28,673 nt of DNA from a bacterium (GTDB lineage Bacteria; Patescibacteriota; Minisyncoccia; UBA6257; GWB1-50-10). The notes below the pieces were generated by a model, which saw only the letters and a list, made by a program, of their open reading frames with translations, was not told the DNA's origin and ran no database searches. A program made the translations under genes and the position numbers. Location of the stretch: positions 1 through 28,673 of the forward strand of contig JAKALF010000003.1 in NCBI GenBank assembly GCA_021813265.1. The letters are read 5' to 3'. Shown piece after piece: positions 1-8,123 of this stretch; within the stretch, counting starts at the first letter, position 1; each line of letters opens with the position of its first letter.

Positions 1-1794
1 GCTTTTAAGTTTTTCAAAATTTTCTTTATCAATCTCATGATTTGAGCATTTTATAAGAAGCCCAACCGATGGATCGTTTGGAAAAGCTTCTTTAAAAGCG
101 CGTATGACTCCGAGAGGGTTTTTTCTCTCAAAGACGCTATAGAAATCAAACATGAAGAGAAATAGAAAGGTGTCAGGAGGAAGATTAAAGCGATCGCGTC
201 CATAAGGATGCTTGGGTATTCGGATAGCGTGAGGAATCACCGAGATGGGAATGGTTTTATGTCGAGCCCGTATCGCGTCCTTAACAAACGAGCTGATAGC
301 CCAGATTTCGTTTACCTGTTTTAAAAGAGGAACCCATGATTCGGGAAGGTTTGAAAGTTCCCATCCCCAATACGCTATGACGTAGCGATTTTGAGATACC
401 TCTTTTCTAAGGCGGTTTGTTTCTTCTTCAAACATATCCCCGTTTATGGAAACAATAGTGATGGGGTAGGGATTTTTGTCAGTGAATCTTTTTGAGAATT
501 CTCGCTCGTTTCTTCTATGGGGCGCTCGGTCGCTGTTTATAACCGCGTAAGGTATTCCGGTTTCTCGTATCGATCGAACAAGCGTACGCGCCGCCTCCCC
601 GACTCCGCTTTCAGAATCAAGAAAGCCGAGGACGGTAACGCCGAAGGGAGAAGGTTTGACACTTTTCTTTTTCAGGATCCCTGTTCCCAATATTTTTTCC
701 CCGCGGAAGAGATAAGTTTTCGCAGTATGAATACGGGAAAGAAAAAACTTCGGAACGCTATATAACCGTTTTTTTATGCCCCCTATCCACGCGCGGACGG
801 GCGTGAGATCCTGAGCGGCGAGAGAGAAGACAATTTCATCTCCCCTTTTTCTATTCTTTTGAATGAACGCGCGTTCCTTTAAGGTATCGGGAAGGTGAAG
901 CATATTCCAAAAGAGGGCGAGAAAAGGTATGGAAATGAGGGTCATTCTTTTTAAAAAGGAAAGCCCGTGTTTTCCCTCTTCAAAATATCCGACAATGGAA
1001 AACCAATACCCAAGCATGATATGCCGAATCTGTTCCGGAAGATTCTTGTTCTCGTAGTTTTTAAGCGCCGCGCGGAGAGCGTTTCGCTTGCAGAGATAGA
1101 GTTTTTTATACGGCATATGGCGATAGCTCGCGCTGTGTTTGTGATAGATGATGGCGTCTTTTTCAAAAAGAATGGAGTAGCCAAAGATAACGGCGCGCCA
1201 GCTCCAATCAAGATCTTCAAAATATGATCCGAAACGTTCGTCTAAGAAACCGACGCGAGAAAAAACGGAACTTCGTATAAGGCACGCTCCGAAACACGCG
1301 CTCAAAACGGGGCCGCTTTTTTGTTTCCCGTGTTCCTTAGAAATTCCGAAATTGATGTCGTACCCGTCTCCGTTCCAGTCCAAGGTTCCTCCCTCGCTGT
1401 TTATAATCTCGGGATGGTCGTAAAAAAACATATGAGAGGTTACGGCCGCGATATCCTGATTTTCTTTCGCGCGACGCGCGAGAATTTCAAGCCATTGGGT
1501 ATCAGCCTTCGTGTCGTTATTAAGGAGAGCGATAAAGGTAGGGTGGTACGATTGGAGAGCATACCGAATTCCCTTGTTTACAGTCTTCGCGAAACCCTGA
1601 TTGATGTTTGAAGAAACGATATCAACTTCGGGGAAATGTTTCGTAAGGTATGAAACGCTCCCGTCCGTTGACGCGTCGTCTACGACTATAACTTTAGCGC
1701 CCGCGTATGTCTGTCGCTTCAACGAAGAAAGACATTCATGGAGAAGGGGAATGCCATTGTGATGGGGGATAATGACGACGGTTTCGTATGTCAT
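1..1794 (-). CDS. Two-domain glycosyltransferase (GT2 + GT4-like), 3' end outside window
   Basis: Reading leftward from ATG at 1794, the frame stays open to base 1, giving 598 residues without a stop, so the gene is partial. The N-terminal half is a GT2 (GT-A fold) transferase: it opens MTYETVVIIPHHN, then has VVDDAST (nucleotide-binding Asp), LLNNDT (DXD equivalent) and FEDLDWSWR (acceptor/catalytic region, about residues 195-203). After a linker from about residue 300, a second domain opens with VTVLGFLDSESGVGEAAR, typical of GT4 (GT-B) transferases; its donor-binding end is cut off. It is the last gene of a leftward operon, with its ATG 1 nt beyond the stop of the ABC ATPase. It probably adds sugars to the glycan exported by that transporter. 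Sugar specificity cannot be read. Confidence 0.88.
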   Translation of the reverse strand, partial: MTYETVVIIPHHNGIPLLHECLSSLKRQTYAGAKVIVVDDASTDGSVSYLTKHFPEVDIVSSNINQGFAKTVNKGIRYALQSYHPTFIALLNNDTKADTQWLEILARRAKENQDIAAVTSHMFFYDHPEIINSEGGTLDWNGDGYDINFGISKEHGKQKSGPVLSACFGACLIRSSVFSRVGFLDERFGSYFEDLDWSWRAVIFGYSILFEKDAIIYHKHSASYRHMPYKKLYLCKRNALRAALKNYENKNLPEQIRHIMLGYWFSIVGYFEEGKHGLSFLKRMTLISIPFLALFWNMLHLPDTLKERAFIQKNRKRGDEIVFSLAAQDLTPVRAWIGGIKKRLYSVPKFFLSRIHTAKTYLFRGEKILGTGILKKKSVKPSPFGVTVLGFLDSESGVGEAARTLVRSIRETGIPYAVINSDRAPHRRNEREFSKRFTDKNPYPITIVSINGDMFEEETNRLRKEVSQNRYVIAYWGWELSNLPESWVPLLKQVNEIWAISSFVKDAIRARHKTIPISVIPHAIRIPKHPYGRDRFNLPPDTFLFLFMFDFYSVFERKNPLGVIRAFKEAFPNDPSVGLLIKCSNHEIDKENFEKLKS

Positions 1795-1795
1795 A

Positions 1796-2515
1796 TCAAA
1801 GCTTGATATAATGTTGGATCACTTCCTCGGTTTTTCCGAAATCTATTAACCTCCCTTCATGAAGAAGCATGCTTCGCGAACAATGGCGGTTTAGAAGGTC
1901 AAGGTCGTGGCTCGCGAGTACGATGGTCTTTCCTTTATTCTTGTACGCTTCAAGAACTGAAAGACTCTGAGGAACAAAATCTTTGTCTCCCGTGGAGAAA
2001 AGTTCATCAAGAAGAAAAATATCGGAATCGGTTTGGATCATAAGAGCGAAGGCGAGACGACTGACCATTCCGCTTGAGAAGTGTTTGAGTTTGGTGTCCC
2101 GGAAACGTTCGACTCCCGCGAAAGCGAATATGGTTTTTTCTCGTTCCGTTATCCGTTCTCTGGGTATGCCTAAAAGCGCCCCGTAAAGATAGATATTTTC
2201 TCGGGCCGTGAGTTCGTGGTGAAACCCCACGCCCAAACTGAAAAAAGGAGCGACGCTTCCTTTAAGAGAATATGTTCCTTCGGATGGGGAGATGATGCCG
2301 CTCAAAATTTTAAGAAGCGTTGTTTTTCCGCTCCCGTTTTTTCCCATGACTCCGACCGCCTCCCCGCTCTCTACCCTAAACGTTATGTCCTGAAGAGCGA
2401 AGAAGGGTTCATACGTTACGGTATGTTTCAAGTAACCGATGGCTGTTTCGACAGCCGTCATCTTTTTTTCGTGCGGGATAATGTAGCGTTTTGATATATG
2501 AGAAGTCTCTATCAT
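1796..2515 (-). CDS. Polysaccharide ABC exporter ATP-binding protein (Wzt/TagH-like, short form)
   Basis: 239 aa. Walker A GKNGSGKTT is at residues 58-66, the signature FSSGM at 146-150, Walker B IFLLDE at 166-171 and the switch His in ASHD at 203. The N-terminal MIETSHISKRYIIP followed by an extra segment before the first strand is typical of the polysaccharide-export (Wzt/KpsT/TagH) ATPases. I chose ATG 2515 because it overlaps the permease stop as ATGA; the open frame further upstream runs across the permease gene in another phase and lacks family similarity. The protein ends straight after the nucleotide-binding domain, so the C-terminal carbohydrate-binding module of chain-cap-recognising Wzt proteins is missing. 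It should energise the adjacent permease at the cytoplasmic membrane. Confidence 0.93.
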   Translation of the reverse strand: MIETSHISKRYIIPHEKKMTAVETAIGYLKHTVTYEPFFALQDITFRVESGEAVGVMGKNGSGKTTLLKILSGIISPSEGTYSLKGSVAPFFSLGVGFHHELTARENIYLYGALLGIPRERITEREKTIFAFAGVERFRDTKLKHFSSGMVSRLAFALMIQTDSDIFLLDELFSTGDKDFVPQSLSVLEAYKNKGKTIVLASHDLDLLNRHCSRSMLLHEGRLIDFGKTEEVIQHYIKL

Positions 2516-3276
2516 AATTCTTCCGTGAGTGTTTTTCCGAATCTTTTGAATATTACGCATCCAAGAAGGAGGATTAGAGAAACAATACCGAGCGTGATGA
2601 ATATCTGTTTGGGATCGGGAAACGCGTGATATAAAATAGTGGTTCTCGCGTCCATAATGACGCGGGACAGGGGATTTAGCAGATACCATTTTATATAGGA
2701 CGCGGGGACAAGGGATTCGCTGTAAACAATAGGTGTCATCCAAAAAAGCATTTGAAGGAATATATCCCATAGATGGCCGAAATCTTTGAAGCGGGCGGAA
2801 AGAGGGATGGTGACGAGGAGAGTTCCTAACACGAGGATGGTTGTAAGGGCGACATAAAACCAAAAAAGAAAAAAGCTTGCCGTAGGATAAAATCCGAAAG
2901 CGAAAAGGATGAGAAAAAGAACGATGAGAGTTATCATAAAGGTGAGGAACGATTGTAACAGCGAACTTATGACGATAATCAAGGGGGAGATATTGATATT
3001 TTTCAAAATATGAGCTTTGGAAACTATATTTTGCATCCCGTCTTTTGTCGCGTCCGAGAAGAAATTCCAAAAGACGATGCCGATAAGGAGAAACCAGACG
3101 TAGTGTTCCACGTTGACCTTAAAAAACGAATAAAAGACGAGATAAAGGATACCGAGCATAAAAACCGGACGAAGAAAGCTCCAAAGAAGACCGAGAAACG
3201 ATCCGTAATATTTGAGTTTAAAATCGCTCCACGCGAGCTCTCGTATCATATTCGCGTTTTTTCTGAGAAGGTTCAT
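2512..3276 (-). CDS. Polysaccharide ABC exporter permease (Wzm/TagG-like, ABC-2 family)
   Basis: 254 aa with the ABC-2 permease layout: a short amphipathic N-terminus (MIRELAWSDFKLKYYGSFLG), then six hydrophobic segments at roughly residues 30-55, 60-75, 105-130, 138-160, 175-195 and 225-245. The stretches LGLLWSFLRPVFML and NPLSRVIMDAR are characteristic of O-antigen and teichoic-acid export permeases. Its ATG overlaps the upstream glycosyltransferase stop (ATGA at 3273-3276) and its stop overlaps the ATPase start (2512-2515), so the genes are translationally coupled. Together with the ATPase it would flip a lipid-linked glycan across the membrane. Confidence 0.92.
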   Translation of the reverse strand: MNLLRKNANMIRELAWSDFKLKYYGSFLGLLWSFLRPVFMLGILYLVFYSFFKVNVEHYVWFLLIGIVFWNFFSDATKDGMQNIVSKAHILKNINISPLIIVISSLLQSFLTFMITLIVLFLILFAFGFYPTASFFLFWFYVALTTILVLGTLLVTIPLSARFKDFGHLWDIFLQMLFWMTPIVYSESLVPASYIKWYLLNPLSRVIMDARTTILYHAFPDPKQIFITLGIVSLILLLGCVIFKRFGKTLTEEL

Positions 3277-4034
3277 GGTTTTTTATGTTCAGTCGCCAAA
3301 GGAGATGGTTTTCTTTCTCTCAAACTTCGCAGTTTGATCTGGATTACGTTTATAAGCGCGACGAGATAATCAAAGAAGGTAAGAGTTGAGTGATGGGGTA
3401 CGTCTCTCCACGTGACGGGAATTTCGTAGACCGAAAGTCCCATGGATTTCGCGAGAACCAAAACCTCGTCATCGAATACCCAACGGTTTGTCCGGATCTT
3501 CGGAAAAATCTTTTCCGCCGCTTCTTTGCTGAAACATTTGAATCCGCAATTAATATCCGAGATTCCTCCGAAAAAAAGTATTTTAAAAACAAGGTTTCCT
3601 CCGCGGCGCAGAATTCTTCGGTAGAAAATTTGAGGGCGAACGACGCTCGATCCTTCTCTATATCGGCTGCCTATATATATGTCACGCGGGGTTTGGGAAA
3701 GGAGGGGTTTTATCTTATTCGTAAATTCATCAAAGGATGTCGAATTATCGGCGTCCATAAAAAGTCTCCAAGTTCCCTTTGCCGAAAGCATCCCCGTTTT
3801 TACGGCAACTCCCTTCCCTTTGTTTTCCGGATATGAGAGTAAGGCCACGAAAGGGTTATTGCTTTCAAACATTTTTATGATGTTCTCGGTTCTATCCGTG
3901 GAGCCGTCGTTTACGATAATGACTTCATATGAAAAATCGACGGCTTTAAGCTTTTTCAGAAGTTCCGAAAGCATCGTGGGGATTCTTTTTTCCTCGTTAA
4001 AAGCCGGTATGATAACCGAGAGAAAGGGGTTCAT
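3273..4034 (-). CDS. GT2 glycosyltransferase, dolichyl-phosphate beta-glucosyltransferase type
   Basis: 253 aa from ATG 4034 (MNPFLSVIIPAFNEE). A GT2 domain fills the protein: VNDGST at residues 41-46, the DXD motif MDADN at 93-97, IGSRY, and the late FDDEVLVLAKSMG block. Order and spacing match the DPG-synthase/DPM1 group, which transfers a hexose from a nucleotide donor to a polyprenyl phosphate. I prefer ATG 4034 over longer in-frame options because a TATCAT -10 box lies exactly 7 nt upstream and the longer version would run through the divergent gene's start. It is the first gene of the leftward export operon and probably makes the lipid-linked sugar used by the neighbouring GT-C-like protein or by the exported glycan. 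Confidence 0.9.
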   Translation of the reverse strand: MNPFLSVIIPAFNEEKRIPTMLSELLKKLKAVDFSYEVIIVNDGSTDRTENIIKMFESNNPFVALLSYPENKGKGVAVKTGMLSAKGTWRLFMDADNSTSFDEFTNKIKPLLSQTPRDIYIGSRYREGSSVVRPQIFYRRILRRGGNLVFKILFFGGISDINCGFKCFSKEAAEKIFPKIRTNRWVFDDEVLVLAKSMGLSVYEIPVTWRDVPHHSTLTFFDYLVALINVIQIKLRSLRERKPSPLATEHKKP

Positions 4035-4040
4035 GATTCC

Positions 4041-4051
4041 TATGATATAAT
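4041..4051 (+). promoter_or_regulatory. Extended -10 promoter TATGA-TATAAT of the GT-C-like gene
   Basis: A perfect -10 hexamer at 4046-4051 with a TG extension ends 7 nt before ATG 4059. Transcription would start at or next to the A of the start codon, giving a leaderless mRNA. Confidence 0.7.
4042..4047 (-). promoter_or_regulatory. -10 box of the leftward glycan operon
   Basis: On the minus strand TATCAT lies 7 nt before ATG 4034, the same spacing seen at other start codons here. It overlaps the -10 box of the divergent gene on the plus strand by two bases. No -35 box was recognised. Confidence 0.55.
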
Positions 4052-4058
4052 ATGACCT

Positions 4059-6476
4059 ATGAGATGGAAAGCGACCGTTTACGAATGGATCTTGTTTGCT
4101 TTCGTGATGGGAATAAGCGCCGCGAAACTCGCGGGGCTTTTTGTCTATAAAAACCTCCTCCTTCCCGGATGGGACACGGTTCCCCATTTTTATCTTTTCA
4201 GGAAATTCTTGAGTCTTTTAGGAAGCGCAGAGATAAACGGATACGATATCGCGCAGCTTGGAGGAACGTCCCTTTTTCATTTTTATGGCCCTCTTCCTTT
4301 TTTCTTGGGAGCCATGATCAAGTATATCGGGGGATCGGGAATGACGGATTTCTTCGCGTGGCGCGTTCTCCTCTTTCTTGTTGTTATTTCCTTTATACCC
4401 GCGTTCTGGTTTTTCACGCGGACGTTTGTAGGGAAGCGTATGGGCTGGCTTTCTCTCGCGCTCTCGCTTCTCTATATATTCTATCCTCCCGTTTTCCAGG
4501 GCTTTGGCATTGGCGCCTCGGCAGTCCTTTCGGGAGGTCTTTTTACCTCCTCGCTTGGGATCGTCTTTTCGCTTCTTTTTTTCTCATGCCTTCAAACATT
4601 CAAGGAGACGGGGAAAAAACGTTGGAGTATTCTTTCCGTTCTTTCTTTTTCCGCGATTATCCTTTCAAGTCCCATGGTGGCGGTCTTTTCTCTTTTGTTG
4701 TGGATCATCTACGCCTATTCGACGAGAGAAGAACGATCATGGATTGCGGTACAAGCCCTTATGATGGCATGGAGTTTCCTCGTCTCCCTCTTTTTTATCA
4801 CCCCCATTCTTCTCTTCCATGCGTATCAGAGCGCCCATCCGCAGACCTTTTTGGGAGCCTCAGGACTCATTACGGGTCTTTTGACTCCCTTTATCACGGT
4901 TTTTAGGCAAGCGTCTCTTGATCTTCCGCTTGTCTCCCTCTTTCTCGCGACCCTTATCATCTCCGTATTTTTTGTGTTCGGTATTTTTAACATAGCGAAA
5001 GAAAAGAAATATCGTATCGTATGGAGATTGTTCTCTAGTATTGTGATTCTTCAGATTATGAGTCCCGTCCTCGGAAGTATTTTCCCAATCATCAGTGTTC
5101 ATTATTACCGTTCTTCCCCCTTTATCCTTCTTTTCTATTTCGCGATCGCCATGATCGGAACGCGTGAGGCTTTTAAAAGGGGGCGTATGGGAAAAATTGG
5201 AAGAAAGGGGATAGTCGCGCTTTTAGGGATATTCGTTGTCTCAAGCGGCGTGTGGGTTCTGGGTCTCCGCCTTGACCGAAAAACAACCTTTTATCTCCCG
5301 ACTATCGATCCCTTGCAAAACGCGTCGATCGCTCCGTATCACCTTAACCCCGAAAACTATCCCGACTACGGTTTAGCTCGCGAGGTTATACAAAAAGTCA
5401 AAGAGGAACATCCCCAAAGAGTTTTTGTTGAAGGAGATGAATATCAGATATATCGCCTGGGAAGTCCGAGCTACATAGCGACAGGATTGAATTTGGAGGG
5501 GGTAAGTACGATAAATGGACTCTTGAATGAATCGTCTCATCAGTCGGACTTTTTCGTTCCCCTCACGCATGGAATATCCCATGGCTTGCTTTGGGGATAT
5601 GGGAATGATTCTCTGATTTATAACTTTGATCTCATAACGCAATTTAAGGAAAATACGGATCGTCTCCGCCTCTTCGGCGTTGATTATATAGTCGCGCATT
5701 CCGTTGACGCGATTGAACGCTTGAATTTGCTTTTGGGAAAGGGCGTTGAAGAAGTCGCTCGAATAGGGAAAGAAGAACGCGCCGTTCCGCCCGGTTTTCA
5801 ATACGCGCTTTTAGGGTATCGCGTGTACAAATTCACCGATCCGGTTCCACTCGTGTACGCTCCGAAAGTTCCCGTAGGTCTCTTTATCGACCCATCGCTT
5901 GGAAATGACGGAAGATTCAAAGATCTCTCCCTCAGACTTTTCGAGAACAAACAGTTGTATAACGCGCGCGTCGCGTTTTCAAAGACCGAGACGCTTTCTT
6001 CATCGGAACTCTCCGCCTTCGATTATTTCCTTCTTTCCCCTAAGGTTTCAAAAAACAAGGTATTTGTGAAAACGCTGGAGAGTCTAGAAAAGCCCGTTAT
6101 AACCTACAACGGTTTTGACGGGCACCTCCAATCATTTCTCCTTTCCATAAACGTTCCAAAAGGGAGAGTATCCTACGCTTCAATACGCGAGATGAATGGG
6201 AATGCCATAACCTTTGAGGAAAACGAGAATTCTCCGACTCCTTGGGTTATAAATCTGGGGATGTTTCCCGATTGGAAATCGGACAGAACGGTTTTTGAGG
6301 TAACCCCGGGAGCCATGCTTCTCGTCTCAAAGAGTCCCGAGACTATAACTCTTCGGTTTACGAAATCTCTTCCCGAAAAAATCTCTAACGTCATCTCCGT
6401 TTTTGCCCTCCTTCTCCTTCCGGGGTTCGCTCTATATATCAAAAAGAAATGGTTTCCCGTTAGAGGTCGTGGGTAA
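4059..6476 (+). CDS. Large polytopic membrane protein, GT-C glycosyltransferase-like
   Basis: 805 aa. About ten hydrophobic helices occupy residues 10-400; a soluble region of about 370 residues (400-775), presumably extracytoplasmic, follows; a last helix (IISVFALLLLPGFALYI-type) and a basic tail end the protein. The first loop carries LLPGWDTVPHFY with D39 and H43. An acidic residue there is the hallmark of GT-C enzymes that use polyprenyl-phosphate sugars outside the cell, and this GWD..H layout is known from the PTPS-related membrane protein group. Neighbouring GT2 proteins could supply its lipid-linked donor. Function is inferred from topology and motif; transfer activity is unproven. 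The start is fixed by the -10 box 7 nt upstream. A 245-aa open frame inside it is a shadow. Confidence 0.82.
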   Translation: MRWKATVYEWILFAFVMGISAAKLAGLFVYKNLLLPGWDTVPHFYLFRKFLSLLGSAEINGYDIAQLGGTSLFHFYGPLPFFLGAMIKYIGGSGMTDFFAWRVLLFLVVISFIPAFWFFTRTFVGKRMGWLSLALSLLYIFYPPVFQGFGIGASAVLSGGLFTSSLGIVFSLLFFSCLQTFKETGKKRWSILSVLSFSAIILSSPMVAVFSLLLWIIYAYSTREERSWIAVQALMMAWSFLVSLFFITPILLFHAYQSAHPQTFLGASGLITGLLTPFITVFRQASLDLPLVSLFLATLIISVFFVFGIFNIAKEKKYRIVWRLFSSIVILQIMSPVLGSIFPIISVHYYRSSPFILLFYFAIAMIGTREAFKRGRMGKIGRKGIVALLGIFVVSSGVWVLGLRLDRKTTFYLPTIDPLQNASIAPYHLNPENYPDYGLAREVIQKVKEEHPQRVFVEGDEYQIYRLGSPSYIATGLNLEGVSTINGLLNESSHQSDFFVPLTHGISHGLLWGYGNDSLIYNFDLITQFKENTDRLRLFGVDYIVAHSVDAIERLNLLLGKGVEEVARIGKEERAVPPGFQYALLGYRVYKFTDPVPLVYAPKVPVGLFIDPSLGNDGRFKDLSLRLFENKQLYNARVAFSKTETLSSSELSAFDYFLLSPKVSKNKVFVKTLESLEKPVITYNGFDGHLQSFLLSINVPKGRVSYASIREMNGNAITFEENENSPTPWVINLGMFPDWKSDRTVFEVTPGAMLLVSKSPETITLRFTKSLPEKISNVISVFALLLLPGFALYIKKKWFPVRGRG

Positions 6477-6541
6477 CTATTTTCTTGTACAGTACCGCAA
6501 AAGATTAGATGACATTGCTGACACTCCGGAATTCAGAGGAA

Positions 6542-6601
6542 TTGACAAAGATATGATAAAATGCTATAGTTATCATAGATAATCTTTAATAATTTAGGAG
6601 G
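6542..6601 (+). promoter_or_regulatory. Canonical -35/-10 promoter and Shine-Dalgarno of the 175-aa membrane protein gene
   Basis: TTGACA at 6542-6547, a 17-bp spacer and TATAGT at 6565-6570 with a TGC extension form a near-consensus sigma-70-type promoter. A perfect AGGAGG at 6596-6601 lies 5 nt before ATG 6607. This contrasts with the leaderless style of most neighbouring genes. Confidence 0.75.
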
Positions 6602-6606
6602 CCGCA

Positions 6607-7134
6607 ATGAATGGAATTCTTCAAGCTCTTCCGATTTTTTTACTTTTTCTCGCGTTTGGCTATACGGGAAAACTGGTTAAAACTGCGAAATTCGATCTGT
6701 GGTGGTCTACCACGCTTATCGCCATCTTGTACCCATTTTTCTACTTTTTGGACGATAAGTATCACAGCGTATGGTACCTCGTTCCGACTGGTTTTCTGTT
6801 CTCATACTGGTTTGGGACGTTTGTTCGGATTTCCAATGAAAAAGAAGATATGCGAAAAGAACATTACTGGTCTTTCGCATTTGTGATCTTCTTAATGATA
6901 TTTGCAGCGGGAGTGGCTGGGATGATCAGTATCCGTTTTTGGTCGTTTCCCGAATCTCTGCCGCTTCGTGACCCCACCATACTGTACAACTTCGCATTGT
7001 ACGAGGATTTCTTCTTGATAGGTTACTACGGAATATTATTTTACTTCTCACGTACTGCATGGGTGAAATTTCTACTTCTTATCTTTACTTTAATTGGATT
7101 ATTAATTTCACTTTCTAGGTTGTTGTCGCTATAG
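6607..7134 (+). CDS. Predicted membrane protein of unknown function
   Basis: 175 aa, not assigned to a family. It has five or six hydrophobic helices at roughly residues 5-22, 33-50, 57-75, 95-118, 130-150 and 153-173, with few charged residues outside a short cytoplasmic-type loop (ISNEKEDMRKEHYW, about 76-89). There is no signal peptide cleavage site or catalytic motif. The start is set by AGGAGG 5 nt upstream, and the gene is closed by a strong hairpin terminator 3 nt after the stop, so it is a self-contained single-gene unit. Base composition is AT-richer than the glycan genes on its left, and it begins the accessory patch. It may be a recent acquisition. Confidence 0.75.
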   Translation: MNGILQALPIFLLFLAFGYTGKLVKTAKFDLWWSTTLIAILYPFFYFLDDKYHSVWYLVPTGFLFSYWFGTFVRISNEKEDMRKEHYWSFAFVIFLMIFAAGVAGMISIRFWSFPESLPLRDPTILYNFALYEDFFLIGYYGILFYFSRTAWVKFLLLIFTLIGLLISLSRLLSL

Positions 7135-7136
7135 AC

Positions 7137-7166
7137 AAGACCGCCGTTATCGGCGGTCTTCTTTTT
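7137..7166 (+). terminator. Rho-independent terminator
   Basis: A 10-bp perfect stem (AAGACCGCCG paired with CGGCGGTCTT) with a TTAT loop is followed by CTTTTT. It sits just after the 175-aa membrane protein gene. Confidence 0.9.
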
Positions 7167-7229
7167 CCCGATACACATACGCCCTTAATTGAAATAGTGC
7201 CGTAGGAATATGTTTTCTGATCCTAAACG

Positions 7230-7238
7230 TGGTAAAAT
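7230..7238 (+). promoter_or_regulatory. Extended -10 (TGG-TAAAAT) of the first AbiEii-type pair
   Basis: The hexamer TAAAAT at 7233-7238, with TGG before it, ends 7 nt before ATG 7246. This argues against the longer start at 7210, which would place the promoter inside the gene. Confidence 0.6.
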
Positions 7239-7245
7239 AAAAAAC

Positions 7246-7506
7246 ATGACGATACAGGAATTCATCAAAGAACGCCCCTATCTTGTCTGGTACACGAAAA
7301 ACTATGACAGACTCTCTGAGGGTTCTATTGTGGAAGCCACCCTAAACTACGGGGATTTTGATGACGTGAAAAAACTGATTGAGATTTTAGGAATACAGCG
7401 CGTGGCCGCGATTTTCCGCGATCAGACGGATCCGCGTAGGACACGGGTGAATTATCGTCCGGAAATCATACATTATTTCAATCTCTATTTTGATGCGCAT
7501 GCATAG
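7246..7506 (+). CDS. Small partner (putative antitoxin) of AbiEii-type nucleotidyltransferase, pair 1
   Basis: 86 aa from ATG 7246 (MTIQEFIKERPYLVWYTKNY). It resembles the short DUF6922-like proteins often encoded directly before AbiEii-type nucleotidyltransferases: an early L-x-W motif, a central LNYGDFDDVKKLIEILGI and a C-terminal hydrophobic FNLYF. The 89-aa protein at 24761 has the same layout. It overlaps the next gene by 14 nt, which suggests coupled expression. By position it is the likely antitoxin. I see no DNA-binding motif, so how it might neutralise its partner is unknown; the family name is from memory. Confidence 0.7.
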   Translation: MTIQEFIKERPYLVWYTKNYDRLSEGSIVEATLNYGDFDDVKKLIEILGIQRVAAIFRDQTDPRRTRVNYRPEIIHYFNLYFDAHA

Positions 7507-8116
7507 AAAAATTTTAACCCCCAATCAAGAAGCGCTCCTACCACTCATAAAGAAGTTTTCTTCAACGTTTGGTTTAGTTGGTGGAACAGCTGTGGCGTTG
7601 CATCTCGGACATCGACGTTCGATTGATTTTGATCTTTTTACGAACGAACATATTAACCTTCGAACTATTCAATCAACTATACGCAAGGGCGGAGAAATTC
7701 AGAAGATACTTACAAAAGGAGAGGGAGAACTTACGCTTTTGATAAATAATGTGAAATGTACTTTTTTCGAATATCCTTTTCCTATTCCTTTTTCGGAGAA
7801 ATTCGAGGATATCATACAACTTCCAAACCTTCTCACTCTTGCGGCGATGAAAGCCTACGCGTTGGGACGACGGGCAAAGTGGAAAGATTACGTTGATTTG
7901 TATTTCATCGCCACGCGCTATAACGGACTTCAAAAGATTGTGGAACGGGGGAAGAAACTATTCCAAGGAGAATTCAATGAGAAGATATTTCGGGTTCAAC
8001 TGGCGTATTTCGAAGACATTGATTATGGAGAGGCGGTGGAGTTTATGGACGGATACGCGGTTTCTGATGAGAAAATTCGGGACACACTTCAAAAGTTCAG
8101 TTTAGATAAACTCTAA
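7493..8116 (+). CDS. Nucleotidyltransferase AbiEii/AbiGii-family toxin, pair 1
   Basis: 207 aa from ATG 7493 (a second ATG is at 7499). The nucleotidyltransferase core is visible: VGGTAVALHLGHRRSIDFDLF gives the GG-T motif at residues 30-32 and the metal-binding D45/D47, and LAAMKAYALGRRAKWKDYVDLYF gives K120, D132 and D135, the conserved C-terminal motif. Length is at the short end of the PF08843 family, but all key residues are present, so it looks intact. Characterised relatives (AbiEii, MenT) transfer NTPs or nucleotides to tRNA and arrest translation; the target here is unknown. It follows its small partner with a 14-nt overlap. Confidence 0.86.
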   Translation: MRMHRKILTPNQEALLPLIKKFSSTFGLVGGTAVALHLGHRRSIDFDLFTNEHINLRTIQSTIRKGGEIQKILTKGEGELTLLINNVKCTFFEYPFPIPFSEKFEDIIQLPNLLTLAAMKAYALGRRAKWKDYVDLYFIATRYNGLQKIVERGKKLFQGEFNEKIFRVQLAYFEDIDYGEAVEFMDGYAVSDEKIRDTLQKFSLDKL

Positions 8117-8123
8117 ATATAAT

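Noticed and set aside
2516..3070. N-terminal extension of the ABC ATPase by about 185 residues
   Set aside because: The extension overlaps the permease gene out of frame and has no family similarity; the ATGA start at 2515 gives a normal ATPase.
4169..4906. 245-aa open frame on the plus strand
   Set aside because: It is an out-of-phase shadow of the 805-aa membrane protein gene, with Arg/Ser/Phe-rich composition and no promoter.
7210..7245. Earlier start (ATG 7210) for the pair-1 partner protein
   Set aside because: It would place the TGG-TAAAAT promoter inside the coding sequence; the extra 12 residues are not conserved-looking.
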